From positions 248,001 through 312,000 of the forward strand of contig JBBQWQ010000002.1 of NCBI GenBank assembly GCA_038210445.1: a stretch of 64,000 bases of DNA, given 5' to 3'. Below are positions 45,701 through 53,920 of this stretch, in pieces. The first letter of the stretch is position 1, and every line of letters starts with the position of its first letter. The position numbers and the translations under genes are program-made. The notes beneath the pieces were generated by a model. It searched no databases. It had not been told where the DNA came from and saw nothing but the letters and a program-made list of their open reading frames with translations. This stretch comes from JABFRG01 sp038210445. Lineage in GTDB: Bacteria; Myxococcota_A; Polyangia; Polyangiales; Polyangiaceae.

Positions 45701-46593
45701 CCTCGCGCTGGACCGACGCCCCGCTCGACTCGCCGATGAACGGCACGCCGGTTGTGTATCCGTCGGGCGTGGGCGCGGTGGGCCAGAAGGTGTTCATTGG
45801 CGACGCAGACGGCACGCTCTGGCGCTTCGACCTCTCGTCGCCCAACCCCAACAAGTGGGAGGCCTCGCTCTTCCTCGACACCCAGGCGCCGGCCGGCAGC
45901 GGCGCGGCAGAAGACAACGGCCAGGCGATTTCCGTCACGCCGGTACTCTCCACCGACGACGCAGGTCGCCTGGTGGTCTCCGTCGCCACCGGCGATCAGG
46001 AAGACCTCACCGCCCCCACCGGCGTCGACAACTTCGTCTACTCGGTAACCGAGACCTTCCAGGCCACGACCGGCGCTCAGGCCAAGGTGAATTGGTACAA
46101 GGCTCTGACCGGCGGCGAGCGCATTACCGGCCCCATGGCGGTGTTCGATGGACTGCACATTTTCGCCACCTACACGCCTCCTTCCACGTCTGCGGCCGCC
46201 TGCAGCCCGGGCCAGGCCAACGTCTACCAGTGGATGTACACCACCCCTGCCGACGGCTCGCAGATCCAAAAGGGCGGCATGCCGGTGCCTTTCCCCGCGG
46301 GATCACCCGCCGATTCGAACGCCAACAACCCGACCGCGGGCATCTACAACATGGGTACCGATCTGGTGCCTGGTGTGTCGATTCGCTCGCTCCAGGCTTG
46401 TAGCTCCGCCAACATCGACGACTACGCGCTCGGAATGCCGCCCTCGGTGGCCTCGCAGTGGGGCGGCTATGAGCTGGTCATTCCGCAGTCGAAGAATGGT
46501 AGCGTAAAGGGCACCACTTCCAAGAAGACGGTGACCATGCCTTCCCTGAAACGCCCCACGCGCATCGACTCGTGGGCGCACATCGCCGACTGA
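42712..46593 (+). CDS. pilY1: PilY1-like pilus tip adhesin/biogenesis protein
   Basis: 1293-residue secreted protein. The signal peptide (LGIAILLLGAPAAAQ) is followed by a VWA-type domain with MIDAS DTSGS at 44-48 and later DGAPNLD-type loops. The C-terminal half (about residue 650 onward) is a PilY1 beta-propeller with repeats such as FIGDADGTLWRFDLSS. PilY1 sits at the pilus tip, promotes assembly and mediates surface sensing and adhesion in other bacteria. GGAGG 7 nt upstream of the ATG. Together with the four upstream minor pilins it forms a complete tip-complex cluster except for PilE; no major pilin or motor genes are nearby. Confidence 0.94.
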   Translation: MKHSKLRTVGLGIAILLLGAPAAAQKSKAGTSKNEMPNVLLLVDTSGSMEKMPDGSAATCGVNVTPNRWGSLVQALTGNLQPYYSCASQTRSGTAFTGEFGSSIYDNGYFLPFNRPLTGTSLSAMCGLTHQGSNLNQKLVDATTWSWGAPNSCNFDQADDGQLDIAKDLVRFGLMTFDNLPDKSTNAAGMWSYYVGSAKQGQLPACSAVDYELGARNDNAPDWEGRLVRFPKKNAKLKDVRKQNGELQDVLRSMRPYGGTPIDAMMDDAKDYLWNDMGDADDAASDGSTKGGTACREEYIILLTDGAPNLDMRTACQAAGGNCPYPKKAYETANDLNTAYGAKARVKTYVIGFSVNDTGPSSFPLGQATCRGWYDTVTASSPPANKAADFATACTALAPASGTAAAACCTLNQISVNGNGGPAFFAESQADLAAAMAKILGGIAKGDTTRTIPSYAGVSGANSSSATFLASFDPQPVDPWLGNISRERLQCDLVSGSPTFGKRVAVTPTQAAGDDFGFVLEKQNLAGKRNVLLVNPSDIAAGKVDGGITLRPNAPTSAGSALDGFVAETSTQKFGSATISTAFSTFFDDRVFETTNRTCPRSRDPLNVAVPALSALECAKVGLGFTLAQASGLTFGGYDFSKYRCPWDTTSSSYKCKPMGAVFHANPIYVGAPAAPLRDETYQDFARMYKTRPATLYVSSIDGLLHAFKSDETDATAKPNIEMWSFVPPAALKRLATNMPLANQIIHDGQPVARDVVFERTVSTVTPGSYGTGTNAGKLWHTVLIGSFGEGSRGYYALDVTNPGPGTYDAGTAGAGSDTWKVAALKSTTERWPDGDSAQGDRIPGPQFLWQMVDVPDASGAGPAGPKVGKDNANRDRYSMFGKVSATPAIATLFFDPSTSGTGAAKEVAVAILPGGYEDDAASGKCNRALSTYSPPSGMVANRSDSAFTPRTKVRKWGSNCSDAVPGRSLSIVRLDTGEVVRVFARREDRPRQLELASRWTDAPLDSPMNGTPVVYPSGVGAVGQKVFIGDADGTLWRFDLSSPNPNKWEASLFLDTQAPAGSGAAEDNGQAISVTPVLSTDDAGRLVVSVATGDQEDLTAPTGVDNFVYSVTETFQATTGAQAKVNWYKALTGGERITGPMAVFDGLHIFATYTPPSTSAAACSPGQANVYQWMYTTPADGSQIQKGGMPVPFPAGSPADSNANNPTAGIYNMGTDLVPGVSIRSLQACSSANIDDYALGMPPSVASQWGGYELVIPQSKNGSVKGTTSKKTVTMPSLKRPTRIDSWAHIAD

Positions 46594-47096
46594 TGCGATC
46601 GTTCGTCATTCTCGCCGGGGCGCTGGCCTCGTTCGGCGCTGGCGCCTGCAAGGGCCACGACGAGGCGCCCCTGCCTCCGGTGGCCTCGGCACCGGCGCGC
46701 AGCGATCACCTCGACCCCAACGAGCTTCTCGAAGGCAAAGACAACGCGTTCGCGCTCGCACTCCCGCGGGACTTGAAGGTGACCTTTCGCTTCGCCGACA
46801 GCGTGCAGGCCGACGGCATCGTCCCTATGGAGGGCGTGTCGAATTTCTTTCGGCAGCGCGTGCGCGACGGCAGCATCCAGGTGGGCGCCAGCGAGACGCG
46901 CTTCGAGAAGGTGCGGGTGCCCGGCGAACCGGGTCGGTTGCTTCGCATCCGCCTCACCGCCGAGCGGAATATCTGCCACGCTGTCATCGACGACGTGACG
47001 CCGCCGCCGGACATGACCGGTAGCCAGGAAGACCGCATGAAGCAGGTGGGGCTCACGCCCGACGGCAAGCTTCTCGACAAGAGCCACATGCAGTAG
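46593..47096 (+). CDS. Small putative lipoprotein coupled to pilY1
   Basis: 167 residues, exported, with cysteine near residue 19 in GAGACKGHD that is probably lipidated although the lipobox is not classical. A mature domain with beta-rich segments (FALALPRDLKVTFRFAD) and two more cysteines follows. It shares one base with the pilY1 stop (TGATG), so it is co-translated with the tip protein. No known family recognised. The position normally taken by PilE or a pilin-associated gene suggests a pilus accessory, such as an outer-membrane or tip partner, by context alone. Confidence 0.75.
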   Translation: MRSFVILAGALASFGAGACKGHDEAPLPPVASAPARSDHLDPNELLEGKDNAFALALPRDLKVTFRFADSVQADGIVPMEGVSNFFRQRVRDGSIQVGASETRFEKVRVPGEPGRLLRIRLTAERNICHAVIDDVTPPPDMTGSQEDRMKQVGLTPDGKLLDKSHMQ

Positions 47097-47149
47097 GCAG
47101 CGCCCGTGCGTTGACACCGAAGCGGAACGAGACTTCACTCTCACCGCCT

Positions 47150-48283
47150 ATGGGCCGCCTCACTTCGCTCCTCGTCGTCTTGGGGCTCGGCGCGTGCACC
47201 GAAGCGGAGCCGGCGCCCGCATGCACGCCGCAAGAGCTGGTGGTGGTGGCGAGCGACTACGCGTCCAGCGGCGTGGGCGGCCTTGCAGGTACGCGGTGCG
47301 ATCTCAAGTTCGGTGCCGATCTTGGCAAGGATCCCTTGCTGGTAAGGAGCCGCGGCCGAACGTTCTTGCTCGCCCGCGGCATCAACGATCTGGCGGTCGA
47401 GCTCGACGGCAGCTGCGGGTTTCCCATCTCCAAGCGATCCATCGCGTCCGAGGGCGCCGTGGGGAGCTCGAACCCCCAAGACCTGGCGGTCACCGAGGCA
47501 GGCGCGCTCTGGGTGCCCAAGTTCTTCCGCCCGGAGATCACCATCGTCTCACCCGACGGCCGCGCTCCCACCTCGGCCGATCGCATCGACCTCTCGTCGT
47601 ACGATGCCGACGGCAACCCCAACGCCAGCGCGATTCGCATCCTCACGGTGGGCGGACGCGAGAAGGCGTTCGTCGCGCTCGAGCGCCTCGACAACCGCGA
47701 CCCGGCCTTGCCCGCGACGCAGACCGCGCTTCTCCTGCGCATCGACGTGGCAACGCGAGCCACCGAGAGGGTCAGCGAGCTCGCCGGCAGAAATCCGTTC
47801 GGTCTCATGGTGGAGGCCGACGGCGCGCTGTACCTGGCGGCGCCCGGCAGTTTCAATCGCACCGGCGAGCCCGACGCCGGCATCGTGCGCTACGAGCCGG
47901 AGACCGGCACCTCGCGGCTGGTGGTGGGCGAGTCTGCGCTGGGCGGAAGCGTGGTGCAGATCGCCATCGACGGCACCTGCGGCGCCGCCATCGTCGCCGA
48001 CCCGACGCCGGACGTGAATCGCACCGCCGTCGTGCTCTTCGACGCGAGCACCGGTGCCGCACTGCAAACGTACGCGGCTCCGCTCTATGGCCCCACCACC
48101 GGCTACGATCTCCAGGGTCTGGCCTTCACCGAGACGACGCTGTTCGTCGGAGATCGAAGGCGCGGCGATGGTGGCTATCCGGTGCATCGCTTTCCCCGCC
48201 TCGCGGGCTGCCGCGTAGGGTCTGAAGGCGAGCCCGCACGCATGAGCCAAAAGCCGGTGGCCTTCCTCCCCGCACAACGTTGA
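47150..48283 (+). CDS. Putative lipoprotein, beta-propeller-like
   Basis: 377-residue exported lipoprotein (MGRLTSLLVVLGLGAC, lipobox LGAC). The remaining sequence has repeated short strands with phrases such as NPQDLAVTEAGALWVPKFFRPEITIVSPDG, suggesting a six- or seven-bladed propeller like the SMP-30/NHL or YncE folds. Function unknown. It follows the pilus operon by 53 bp on the same strand; a weak TTGACA lies at 47111 but is too near the start to be a convincing promoter. The flippase gene starts 34 bp downstream. Confidence 0.8.
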   Translation: MGRLTSLLVVLGLGACTEAEPAPACTPQELVVVASDYASSGVGGLAGTRCDLKFGADLGKDPLLVRSRGRTFLLARGINDLAVELDGSCGFPISKRSIASEGAVGSSNPQDLAVTEAGALWVPKFFRPEITIVSPDGRAPTSADRIDLSSYDADGNPNASAIRILTVGGREKAFVALERLDNRDPALPATQTALLLRIDVATRATERVSELAGRNPFGLMVEADGALYLAAPGSFNRTGEPDAGIVRYEPETGTSRLVVGESALGGSVVQIAIDGTCGAAIVADPTPDVNRTAVVLFDASTGAALQTYAAPLYGPTTGYDLQGLAFTETTLFVGDRRRGDGGYPVHRFPRLAGCRVGSEGEPARMSQKPVAFLPAQR

Positions 48284-48317
48284 CCCGGCGCGCGAATTCC
48301 ACGACACTGCCGCGGCT

Positions 48318-49871
48318 TTGAGCGCCGAAGAGAAACAGCCGGAGAACGCCGCGGCGGAAGGTCAGAACGCTGGCCGCGGCGGCATCGCGATCCTCTTCGC
48401 CAAGGTGTTCTTCATCCTCACCGGGCTTGTCCAGCAAGCGCTCCTCTCCAGAGTCATCGGTCAGGACGGCTATGGCGCGCTGTCGCGAGTTCTCGCGGCG
48501 GCGAACATCCCCAACAACGTGGTGGTATCGGGCTCCATCCAGGCGATGAGCCGCACCGTGAGCCAATCGGGCAAGGACGATCAGGCGGCATTTCGCTCCG
48601 CGATGCGCCTGCACGTGCCGCTCGCGCTCTTCCTGGGTGGAGCGTTCGCCATGGCCGCGCCGTTCTACGCGAGCTTCCAGGGTACGCGAGAGATCACGCT
48701 GCCGCTGGTGGTCATGGCGGTGGTGCTCACCATCTACAGCGTGTACGCGCCCATGGTCGGGGCGATCAACGGCCGGCGAAAGTTCCTCCAGCAAGCCACC
48801 CTCGACATCACCGCAGCCACGTTGCGTACCGTGGGCCTCGCCGGCGCGGGGTACGTCTTCTTGCGGCGCGGTCTCGACGGCACCCTGGGCGCCACCTCCG
48901 GAGCGGCCGTCGCCATCAGCTGTGTGCTGCCGCTGGCGCTCCTGTTTTCCCGGGCACTCCGTCGCCCACGCGACGGCTCGAAGTATACGTTCGATGCGCG
49001 CGCGTACCTGATCGCGCTGCTCCCCCTGGCGCTCATTCAACTGGGCACCAACGTGCTGATGCAGGTCGACATCATGCTCCTGGGGAGCTTTCTGTCGAAG
49101 GCGTCGGCGACCAGCGGGCTGCCGAATCCCGGCAAATCGGCCAACGAATGGGTGGGCGTGTACCGCTCCTGCCAGCTCTTCGCCTTCCTGCCCTACCAGC
49201 TTCTGGTCAGCATCACCCAGGTGCTGTTTCCCATGGTGGCCAAGGCACACGCCAACAACGACGCCGCCGGAGTGCGCGCCTACGTGGAGCGCGGCGCCCG
49301 CATCGGGGTCATCGCGGGCGGTCTCATGGTGGGCGTCATCGTCGCCATCCCCGGACCGGTCATCGGCATTCTCTACCCGGCAGAAATGGCCGCGCGCGGC
49401 GCCGCCACGCTGCGCATCCTTGCTTGCGGGCACGGCCTCTTCGCGCTCATGGGCATCGCCATGACCGTGCTGGCCAGCCTGGGCCGCGAGCGCCTGGGCG
49501 CCTTCATCAGCGGCGGCGCCATCCTGATCTCGATGGTTGCACTCTACACCTTCGCCCGCCCCCGCGCCTTCGGCGAAGACCAGCTCATCGGCACCGCCAT
49601 CGCCACCGCCATCGCCCTGGCGGTCGCCTTCGTCGCCGCCGCCTCAGCCGTACGCCGCCTCGCCGGCAGCTTCATACCCTGGCTCACCGCAGCCCGCGTC
49701 GCCTTCGCCGTCGGCCTGCTGGTCGCGGTCGGCGATCGCGTTCCCCACGGCGGCAAGCTCCTCACCATCGCCACCGCCGCCGGCCTCGGCCTCCTCTACC
49801 TCGTCGCCCTCCTGCTCACCCGAGAGCTGACCCGCGAAGACGCCAAGCTCCTCCGCTCACTGCGCAAGTAA
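48318..49871 (+). CDS. Polysaccharide flippase (Wzx/MATE-like)
   Basis: 517-residue integral membrane protein with about 12-14 helices. The N-terminal IAILFAKVFFILTGLVQQALLSRVIG and later QLGTNVLMQVDIMLLGSF are typical of the MOP superfamily (oligosaccharide flippases, MurJ/Wzx-like). Likely moves a lipid-linked glycan across the inner membrane. No glycosyltransferase or ligase gene is nearby, so the glycan is unknown. The start is a TTG with a weak upstream site, and the N-terminal 20 residues are hydrophilic. It ends in an intergenic region with a large inverted repeat. Confidence 0.88.
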   Translation: MSAEEKQPENAAAEGQNAGRGGIAILFAKVFFILTGLVQQALLSRVIGQDGYGALSRVLAAANIPNNVVVSGSIQAMSRTVSQSGKDDQAAFRSAMRLHVPLALFLGGAFAMAAPFYASFQGTREITLPLVVMAVVLTIYSVYAPMVGAINGRRKFLQQATLDITAATLRTVGLAGAGYVFLRRGLDGTLGATSGAAVAISCVLPLALLFSRALRRPRDGSKYTFDARAYLIALLPLALIQLGTNVLMQVDIMLLGSFLSKASATSGLPNPGKSANEWVGVYRSCQLFAFLPYQLLVSITQVLFPMVAKAHANNDAAGVRAYVERGARIGVIAGGLMVGVIVAIPGPVIGILYPAEMAARGAATLRILACGHGLFALMGIAMTVLASLGRERLGAFISGGAILISMVALYTFARPRAFGEDQLIGTAIATAIALAVAFVAAASAVRRLAGSFIPWLTAARVAFAVGLLVAVGDRVPHGGKLLTIATAAGLGLLYLVALLLTRELTREDAKLLRSLRK

Positions 49872-49891
49872 CCCCGAGCTGCGACTCTCTC

Positions 49892-49915
49892 GCGAGCGAG
49901 CGAGCGAGCGAGCGA
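49892..49915. repeat. GCGA tetranucleotide microsatellite
   Basis: Six perfect GCGA units in the intergenic region after the flippase gene. It is outside coding sequence. Confidence 0.9.
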
Positions 49916-49956
49916 AGCAAGCTGCGGCTCTCCCGCACATACCGTCGACACTTCGC

Positions 49957-50083
49957 AGAGAGCGCAGCGGAATTCGGGCGAGAGCGAGCGCGGCCTAGGA
50001 GGGTCGCGCGGAGCGAACTCCTGTTCGTGAGCACGCCCGACGACGGCCCCGCGAAGCTATCGCCCGAATTCCGCGCGCTCTCT
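49957..50083. repeat. 24-bp inverted repeat flanking a 78-bp intergenic segment
   Basis: Arms at 49957-49981 and 50060-50083 pair over 24 bp with one bulged A. The loop carries intergenic repeat copy 2. The right arm overlaps the stop codon of the leftward FHA-sigma54 gene. It could act as a two-way transcription barrier between convergent genes or be the remnant of a small non-autonomous element; no target duplication was recognised. Confidence 0.8.
50005..50035. repeat. Intergenic repeat element, copy 2
   Basis: 31 bp, 29 identical to copy 1 at 35566-35596, with the same CGAAC-TCCT-GTTCG hairpin. Again it is located between two convergent genes. Confidence 0.8.
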
Positions 50084-51701
50084 AGAATTCGCCGAGGGAA
50101 CCGGCGGTCCCGCCCGAATTGGGACCACCGCTGCCCTTGAGGCCGTGCTTCTGAACGAGCTTGTGGAGGTACATGCGGTCCATGGCAGCGAGGCGCGCGG
50201 CGCGGCTCATGTTGCCCTGCGCCTCGTCGAGCAGCCCTACGATGTAGGCGCGCTCGAAGGCGTCGATGGCGGTTTCCTTGGCCACGCGGAAGGGGTGGCG
50301 CTTCTCGTTCTTCGATTCCGATTCCCGCGGCGCAGGCTCGCCGATTTCGGAGAAGGCGCTCTTGAGCACCACTGCGCGCTCGACGTAGTTGCGGAGCTCG
50401 CGCACGTTGCCGGGCCAGTCGTGACGGCCCATGTCGGCGAGGATCTCTTTGGGGAAGAGGCGCTCTTCTTCGGGGACGCCGAGGGTGTTGAGGAACACGC
50501 GCACGAGCGTGAGAAGGTCTTCGAGGCGCTCGCGGAGCGCGGGCACGCGCACACTGATGACCGCCAAGCGGAAGTAAAGGTCTTCGCGGAAGCGGCCCTT
50601 GTTGACCTCGCGATCGAGCTCGCGATTGGTGGCGGAGATGACCCGCACGTCGATGCGGCGCGGGCGGGTTTCGCCGACCCGGCGCACTTCCTTGGCTTCG
50701 AGGGCACGGAGCAGCTTGGGCTGGAGCTCGAGCGGGAGCTCACCGATTTCGTCGAGGAACACCGTGCCGGTGTTGGCGGCCTCGAAGGCGCCCACGCGAT
50801 CGCGGTCGGCGCCGGTGAACGAGCCGCGCACGTGCCCAAAGAGCTCGCTTTCGATGAGCTGCGGCGAGATGGCGCCGCAGTCGACGATGACGAAAGGCTT
50901 GTTGGCGCGGGGGCCGCGGCGCACGATTTCGGTGGCGACCAGCTCTTTGCCGGTACCGCTCTCGCCCTGGATGAGGACGTTGATCTCGCTCTGCGCGACG
51001 CGCTCGAGGAGCGCGAAGAGCTTGCGCATGGCCACGCTATGGCCAGCGAGTTGACCGAACGCCGGCGCCACCGGGAGCTCGACCGCACGACCGGTCTCGG
51101 CGGCGGTGACCCGAAGCGTGGAGGCGCCGAGGGTGATGATGCCGGTGGCCCCGAGCTCTGCGTCGCGAACCCGCACGCCGTCGAGGCGGGTGCCGTTGCG
51201 AGACGAGGAGTCGACCACACGCCAGACGGTACCGTCGCGGTGAATGCGGCAGTGGAAGCGAGACACCGCGCGGTCGGTCAGGACCACGTCGTTGGACGGA
51301 TGCGAGCCGATGCGGCACTCGTCGCCGTCGTGAACCAAGCTCTTGCCCGAGGGCTGTCCGCCGTCGCGCTCGACCATGATCATGAGACGCGGCAAGGCCA
51401 CGTGCTCTACGAGCTGCGGAATCGTCGCAGCGGCTTCGCGGAATTCGGGAAGTCGGGCGGACGGCGGCCCAAGGGCCATCGCCTGGACACCGATCTCTTC
51501 GATGAAGGCGGGCGGCGGCTCCGTCTCTGCGGAGCGCGGGGGTTGCGCGAGCCCTCCCTGCGCCGGGGGCGGAAGGGGCGCGCGCGTCGAGTCGGTCGCT
51601 CCCTCCGGCGGGCGCGGCCGGGGTGGCGCGCTCGGACGGGGGAACGCCGGAGGAGTCGGGGGGACCGGCCGTCGGGTGTTCGACACGAGTGTGCTTAGCA
51701 T
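50082..51701 (-). CDS. FHA-domain sigma-54-dependent activator
   Basis: 539-residue transcription activator of a type abundant in myxobacteria. A Pro-rich lead covers about 1-65. An FHA domain (about 106-200) follows with CRIGSHPSNDVVL and SRFHCRIHRDG, which read phosphothreonine signals from Ser/Thr kinases. The AAA+ domain has Walker A GESGTGKE from 247, sigma-54 loop GSFTGA at 293-298 and Walker B TVFLDEIGE at 313-321. A Fis-type HTH is at the end. ATG 51701 is preferred to ATG 51731. No kinase is adjacent; the kinase at 20.4 kb could be one of many inputs. Confidence 0.95.
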   Translation of the reverse strand: MLSTLVSNTRRPVPPTPPAFPRPSAPPRPRPPEGATDSTRAPLPPPAQGGLAQPPRSAETEPPPAFIEEIGVQAMALGPPSARLPEFREAAATIPQLVEHVALPRLMIMVERDGGQPSGKSLVHDGDECRIGSHPSNDVVLTDRAVSRFHCRIHRDGTVWRVVDSSSRNGTRLDGVRVRDAELGATGIITLGASTLRVTAAETGRAVELPVAPAFGQLAGHSVAMRKLFALLERVAQSEINVLIQGESGTGKELVATEIVRRGPRANKPFVIVDCGAISPQLIESELFGHVRGSFTGADRDRVGAFEAANTGTVFLDEIGELPLELQPKLLRALEAKEVRRVGETRPRRIDVRVISATNRELDREVNKGRFREDLYFRLAVISVRVPALRERLEDLLTLVRVFLNTLGVPEEERLFPKEILADMGRHDWPGNVRELRNYVERAVVLKSAFSEIGEPAPRESESKNEKRHPFRVAKETAIDAFERAYIVGLLDEAQGNMSRAARLAAMDRMYLHKLVQKHGLKGSGGPNSGGTAGSLGEF

Positions 51702-51939
51702 ACGGGCTTTTGCTCCGGCCGGGCAGACCATTCGACGGAATCCGTCTACGATTTGTCGTCGCCTGCCTCCGCGAGAGCCCGCGAACTCGCGAGGATTCGC
51801 GGGGTAACGTGAAAAATCGGGCGCTCCGCATGCGGCCCACCATCACGCCGCCGCGACGTCGCCCGCGCCCGCCTCGGGCTCGGTAAACCCGACCACGAGC
51901 CATCGGCCCCCGAAGGGATCGGCCCAAGACACCCGCCTC

Positions 51940-52944
51940 CTACAGCGTGGTGACCCGGACGACGTGCGCGTGAACGACCCTTCGCGTATGGGCGCCGATG
52001 TCTGCGAGATCGCCCTGGAGCGTGACGCCCGGACCGAAGGGGGTGCCGCCCAAGGAGACCTTCGCGGACTTCGGGCCATCGCCCTTTTTGAGCGGGATTC
52101 CCGCGACATCAACGCCCAGGCCGGGGTCGGCTCCGCTCGGCAATGCGATGCGCGCATCGATTTCGATGCGCATCGACAGTGGCCCCTTGCGTCGAAGGGT
52201 CTTGCCCTTGAGGGCGGCGAGCGACTGCGCGCCGACCTCGCGCCATGCGTCGTGGCTCTCGGTGGCGCCCACCGCGGTGAGCGCCACGACCAAGCCGCGC
52301 GCGTCGACCGTGATGTCGAAGGTGGCGCGCCCGTTCGCGACGCTTCGGCGCGCGTGAGTTTCTAGGGCCGCGATGACCGGGCCGTCGGGGCCGAGACCGA
52401 TGGCAGTGTCGTGGGCCGCCAGATCCGCGCGGAGCATGTTCTCGGTGCGCCGCGAGGCCTCGCTCTTGCCGTCGGCCGGCGCAACGCCGGCTCCGGGCGC
52501 GCCGCTTGGCGCACCGCGCCCGCCGCTGCCGGGCGCGGGCGGCAGATAGAGGGCGCCGCCGCTCGGCGAGAGACCGAGCTGGGCCAGCGAGAGGTTCGGC
52601 TGCGCAGGCAGCGCCGCGGGCGTAGGGCCGGGCTCGGGCGTCGGCGCTGCGGGGGAGACCGGCAGGACTGCCTCGGCAGCGAGGGACGCGCCCGACGTCG
52701 GGCGTGCCCCCACAGCGGCTCCGGGCGGCGCCGCGGCCGCGGGCGCGGTGACCTTCGTGGCCATGGCCTCCGGCGCCGCAACGGGCGCAGGCGCGAGCGG
52801 CTCGGTCGAGATCTCCACCAGGGGCGCTTCCTCGGCAGGCGGGGCGCCGGGCAGCGCAGGGCGAACCGCCCGCACCGCGAGCACCAGCATCACGTGCATA
52901 CCGCACGCAGCTGCCACGGCCCAAAGCGAGCGTCGCGCAATCAT
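51940..52944 (-). CDS. TonB-like single-pass membrane protein
   Basis: 334-residue protein with one N-terminal membrane helix (about 6-24, WAVAAACGMHVMLVLAV). An Ala/Pro-rich extended region covers about 25-165. A C-terminal domain contains GRATFDITVDARGLVVALTA near residue 230, which resembles the strand pattern of TonB/TolA C-terminal domains. An energy transducer or envelope-spanning linker is a fair guess. No ExbB/ExbD or receptor gene is nearby. It lies upstream of the FHA-sigma54 gene with 238 bp between. Ribosome site before the ATG is poor, so the start is uncertain. Confidence 0.72.
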   Translation of the reverse strand: MIARRSLWAVAAACGMHVMLVLAVRAVRPALPGAPPAEEAPLVEISTEPLAPAPVAAPEAMATKVTAPAAAAPPGAAVGARPTSGASLAAEAVLPVSPAAPTPEPGPTPAALPAQPNLSLAQLGLSPSGGALYLPPAPGSGGRGAPSGAPGAGVAPADGKSEASRRTENMLRADLAAHDTAIGLGPDGPVIAALETHARRSVANGRATFDITVDARGLVVALTAVGATESHDAWREVGAQSLAALKGKTLRRKGPLSMRIEIDARIALPSGADPGLGVDVAGIPLKKGDGPKSAKVSLGGTPFGPGVTLQGDLADIGAHTRRVVHAHVVRVTTL

Positions 52945-53043
52945 GAAGAGGTTCGGCTCGCCACGGGAGCGATGGGTGTAGCACGGCCCGAAGAGCCGCG
53001 AGAGGCGGACCGTGCCTGCGGCGCCCAAGGCTTCGATAGTGTT

Positions 53044-53105
53044 GCCGTTTTGCGAAAGCGGCGCGCTTCACACTTCTTAATCGACGGCCGCGAACGGTCT
53101 TCACA
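53044..53105. promoter_or_regulatory. Candidate operator region upstream of Spy-like gene
   Basis: An imperfect inverted repeat GCCGTTTT-gcg-AAAGCGGC (53044-53062) and two CTTCACA direct repeats (53066 and 53099, 33 bp apart, about three helical turns) lie in the divergent region. They could be sites for the OmpR-type regulator encoded downstream; this is pattern-based only. Confidence 0.3.
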
Positions 53106-53173
53106 TTGGCCCCGCATCCTTTCCTTCGAACGACGCGGACGCCACGGAGGCGGCTGCGCTCGAGGAGGTTTTC

Positions 53174-53740
53174 ATGATCGGTTTTCTCATCGGTTCGGCG
53201 TGTGTGTTGGGTCTGGTGGGCGCGGTGCGCCGGCACCATGGCCACGGAGGCTGCAGCGGCGGAAGGTTCGGGGGCCAAGGGCGCGGCGGCTGGGGAGGGC
53301 GAAGCTGGGGACGCGGCGGTTGGGGCGGCGGCTTTGGTCCGCGCTTCTTCCTGCGCTCGCTCTTCGAGCGGCTCGATACGACGCCCGGCCAGGAGAAGGT
53401 GGTGGTCGCCGCCGTCGACGAGCTGCGCGAGACCGGCCGCAAGGCCCGCGCCGACATGCGCGAGGCGCGGAAGGACGTGGCCACCGCGTTCCGCTCGCCG
53501 GTCTTCGACGAGAACGCGGTAGGCGCGGCCACGGCGCGCATCGAGGGCGTGGTGGACGACGCCCGCAAGGCCGGCATCGCGACGTTCGCGAAGGTGCACG
53601 AGGCGCTCGACGATCGGCAGCGGCAGATGGTCGCCGACATGCTGGAGCGCGGCGGAGAAGCCTTCTGGCACGACGACGAGGGGCGCGGTCACGGGCACCA
53701 CGGTCCGCGCTCTCATCACCCCTACCGCAACAGCATCTGA
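53174..53740 (+). CDS. Spy/CpxP-like (LTXXQ/heavy-metal-sensor type) protein
   Basis: 188-residue envelope protein with an N-terminal hydrophobic segment (MIGFLIGSACVLGLVGAV), a Gly/Trp/Arg/His-rich stretch at about 20-55 and an all-helical domain at about 60-165 with TTPGQEKVVVAAVDELRE and LDDRQRQMVADMLERGG. The repeated L-x-x-x-Q-type helices match the Spy/CpxP periplasmic chaperone or metal-sensor group. The end is His-rich (RGHGHHGPRSHH), suggesting metal binding. GAGGAGG upstream of the ATG is a strong ribosome site. It heads an operon with a small membrane protein, an OmpR-type regulator and a kinase, a CpxP-CpxRA-like arrangement. Confidence 0.82.
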   Translation: MIGFLIGSACVLGLVGAVRRHHGHGGCSGGRFGGQGRGGWGGRSWGRGGWGGGFGPRFFLRSLFERLDTTPGQEKVVVAAVDELRETGRKARADMREARKDVATAFRSPVFDENAVGAATARIEGVVDDARKAGIATFAKVHEALDDRQRQMVADMLERGGEAFWHDDEGRGHGHHGPRSHHPYRNSI

Positions 53741-53752
53741 AAGGACTTCCAC

Positions 53753-53908
53753 ATGCGACGATTGGGCATCTTGTTTCTGGCGTTGGGCGCGGTGGGCGGC
53801 TTCGGCTCGGAGCTGTTTCGCATGGGCCGTCATTCGGAGAGCCGGCGCGCGGCCTTCGAGCACCACGTGGCCGAAGTGTGCGTCGACGCCGCCCGCGGGG
53901 CGCGTTAG
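53753..53908 (+). CDS. Small membrane protein, 51 residues
   Basis: Short gene between the Spy-like gene (12 bp away) and the response regulator (12 bp away), with AAGGA 9 nt before the ATG. It encodes MRRLGILFLALGAVGGFGSEL, a signal-like or single-TM segment, followed by a charged tail with His and one Cys (EHHVAEVCVD). Too short for family assignment. Its tight spacing suggests a part in the same envelope-stress system, for example as a sensor accessory. Confidence 0.65.
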   Translation: MRRLGILFLALGAVGGFGSELFRMGRHSESRRAAFEHHVAEVCVDAARGAR

Positions 53909-53920
53909 CCTCCGGCCCAC

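Noticed and set aside
47111..47139. TTGACA with 17-bp spacing to TTCACT before a lipoprotein gene
   Set aside because: The -10 fits poorly and the predicted start would leave only about 4 nt before the ATG.
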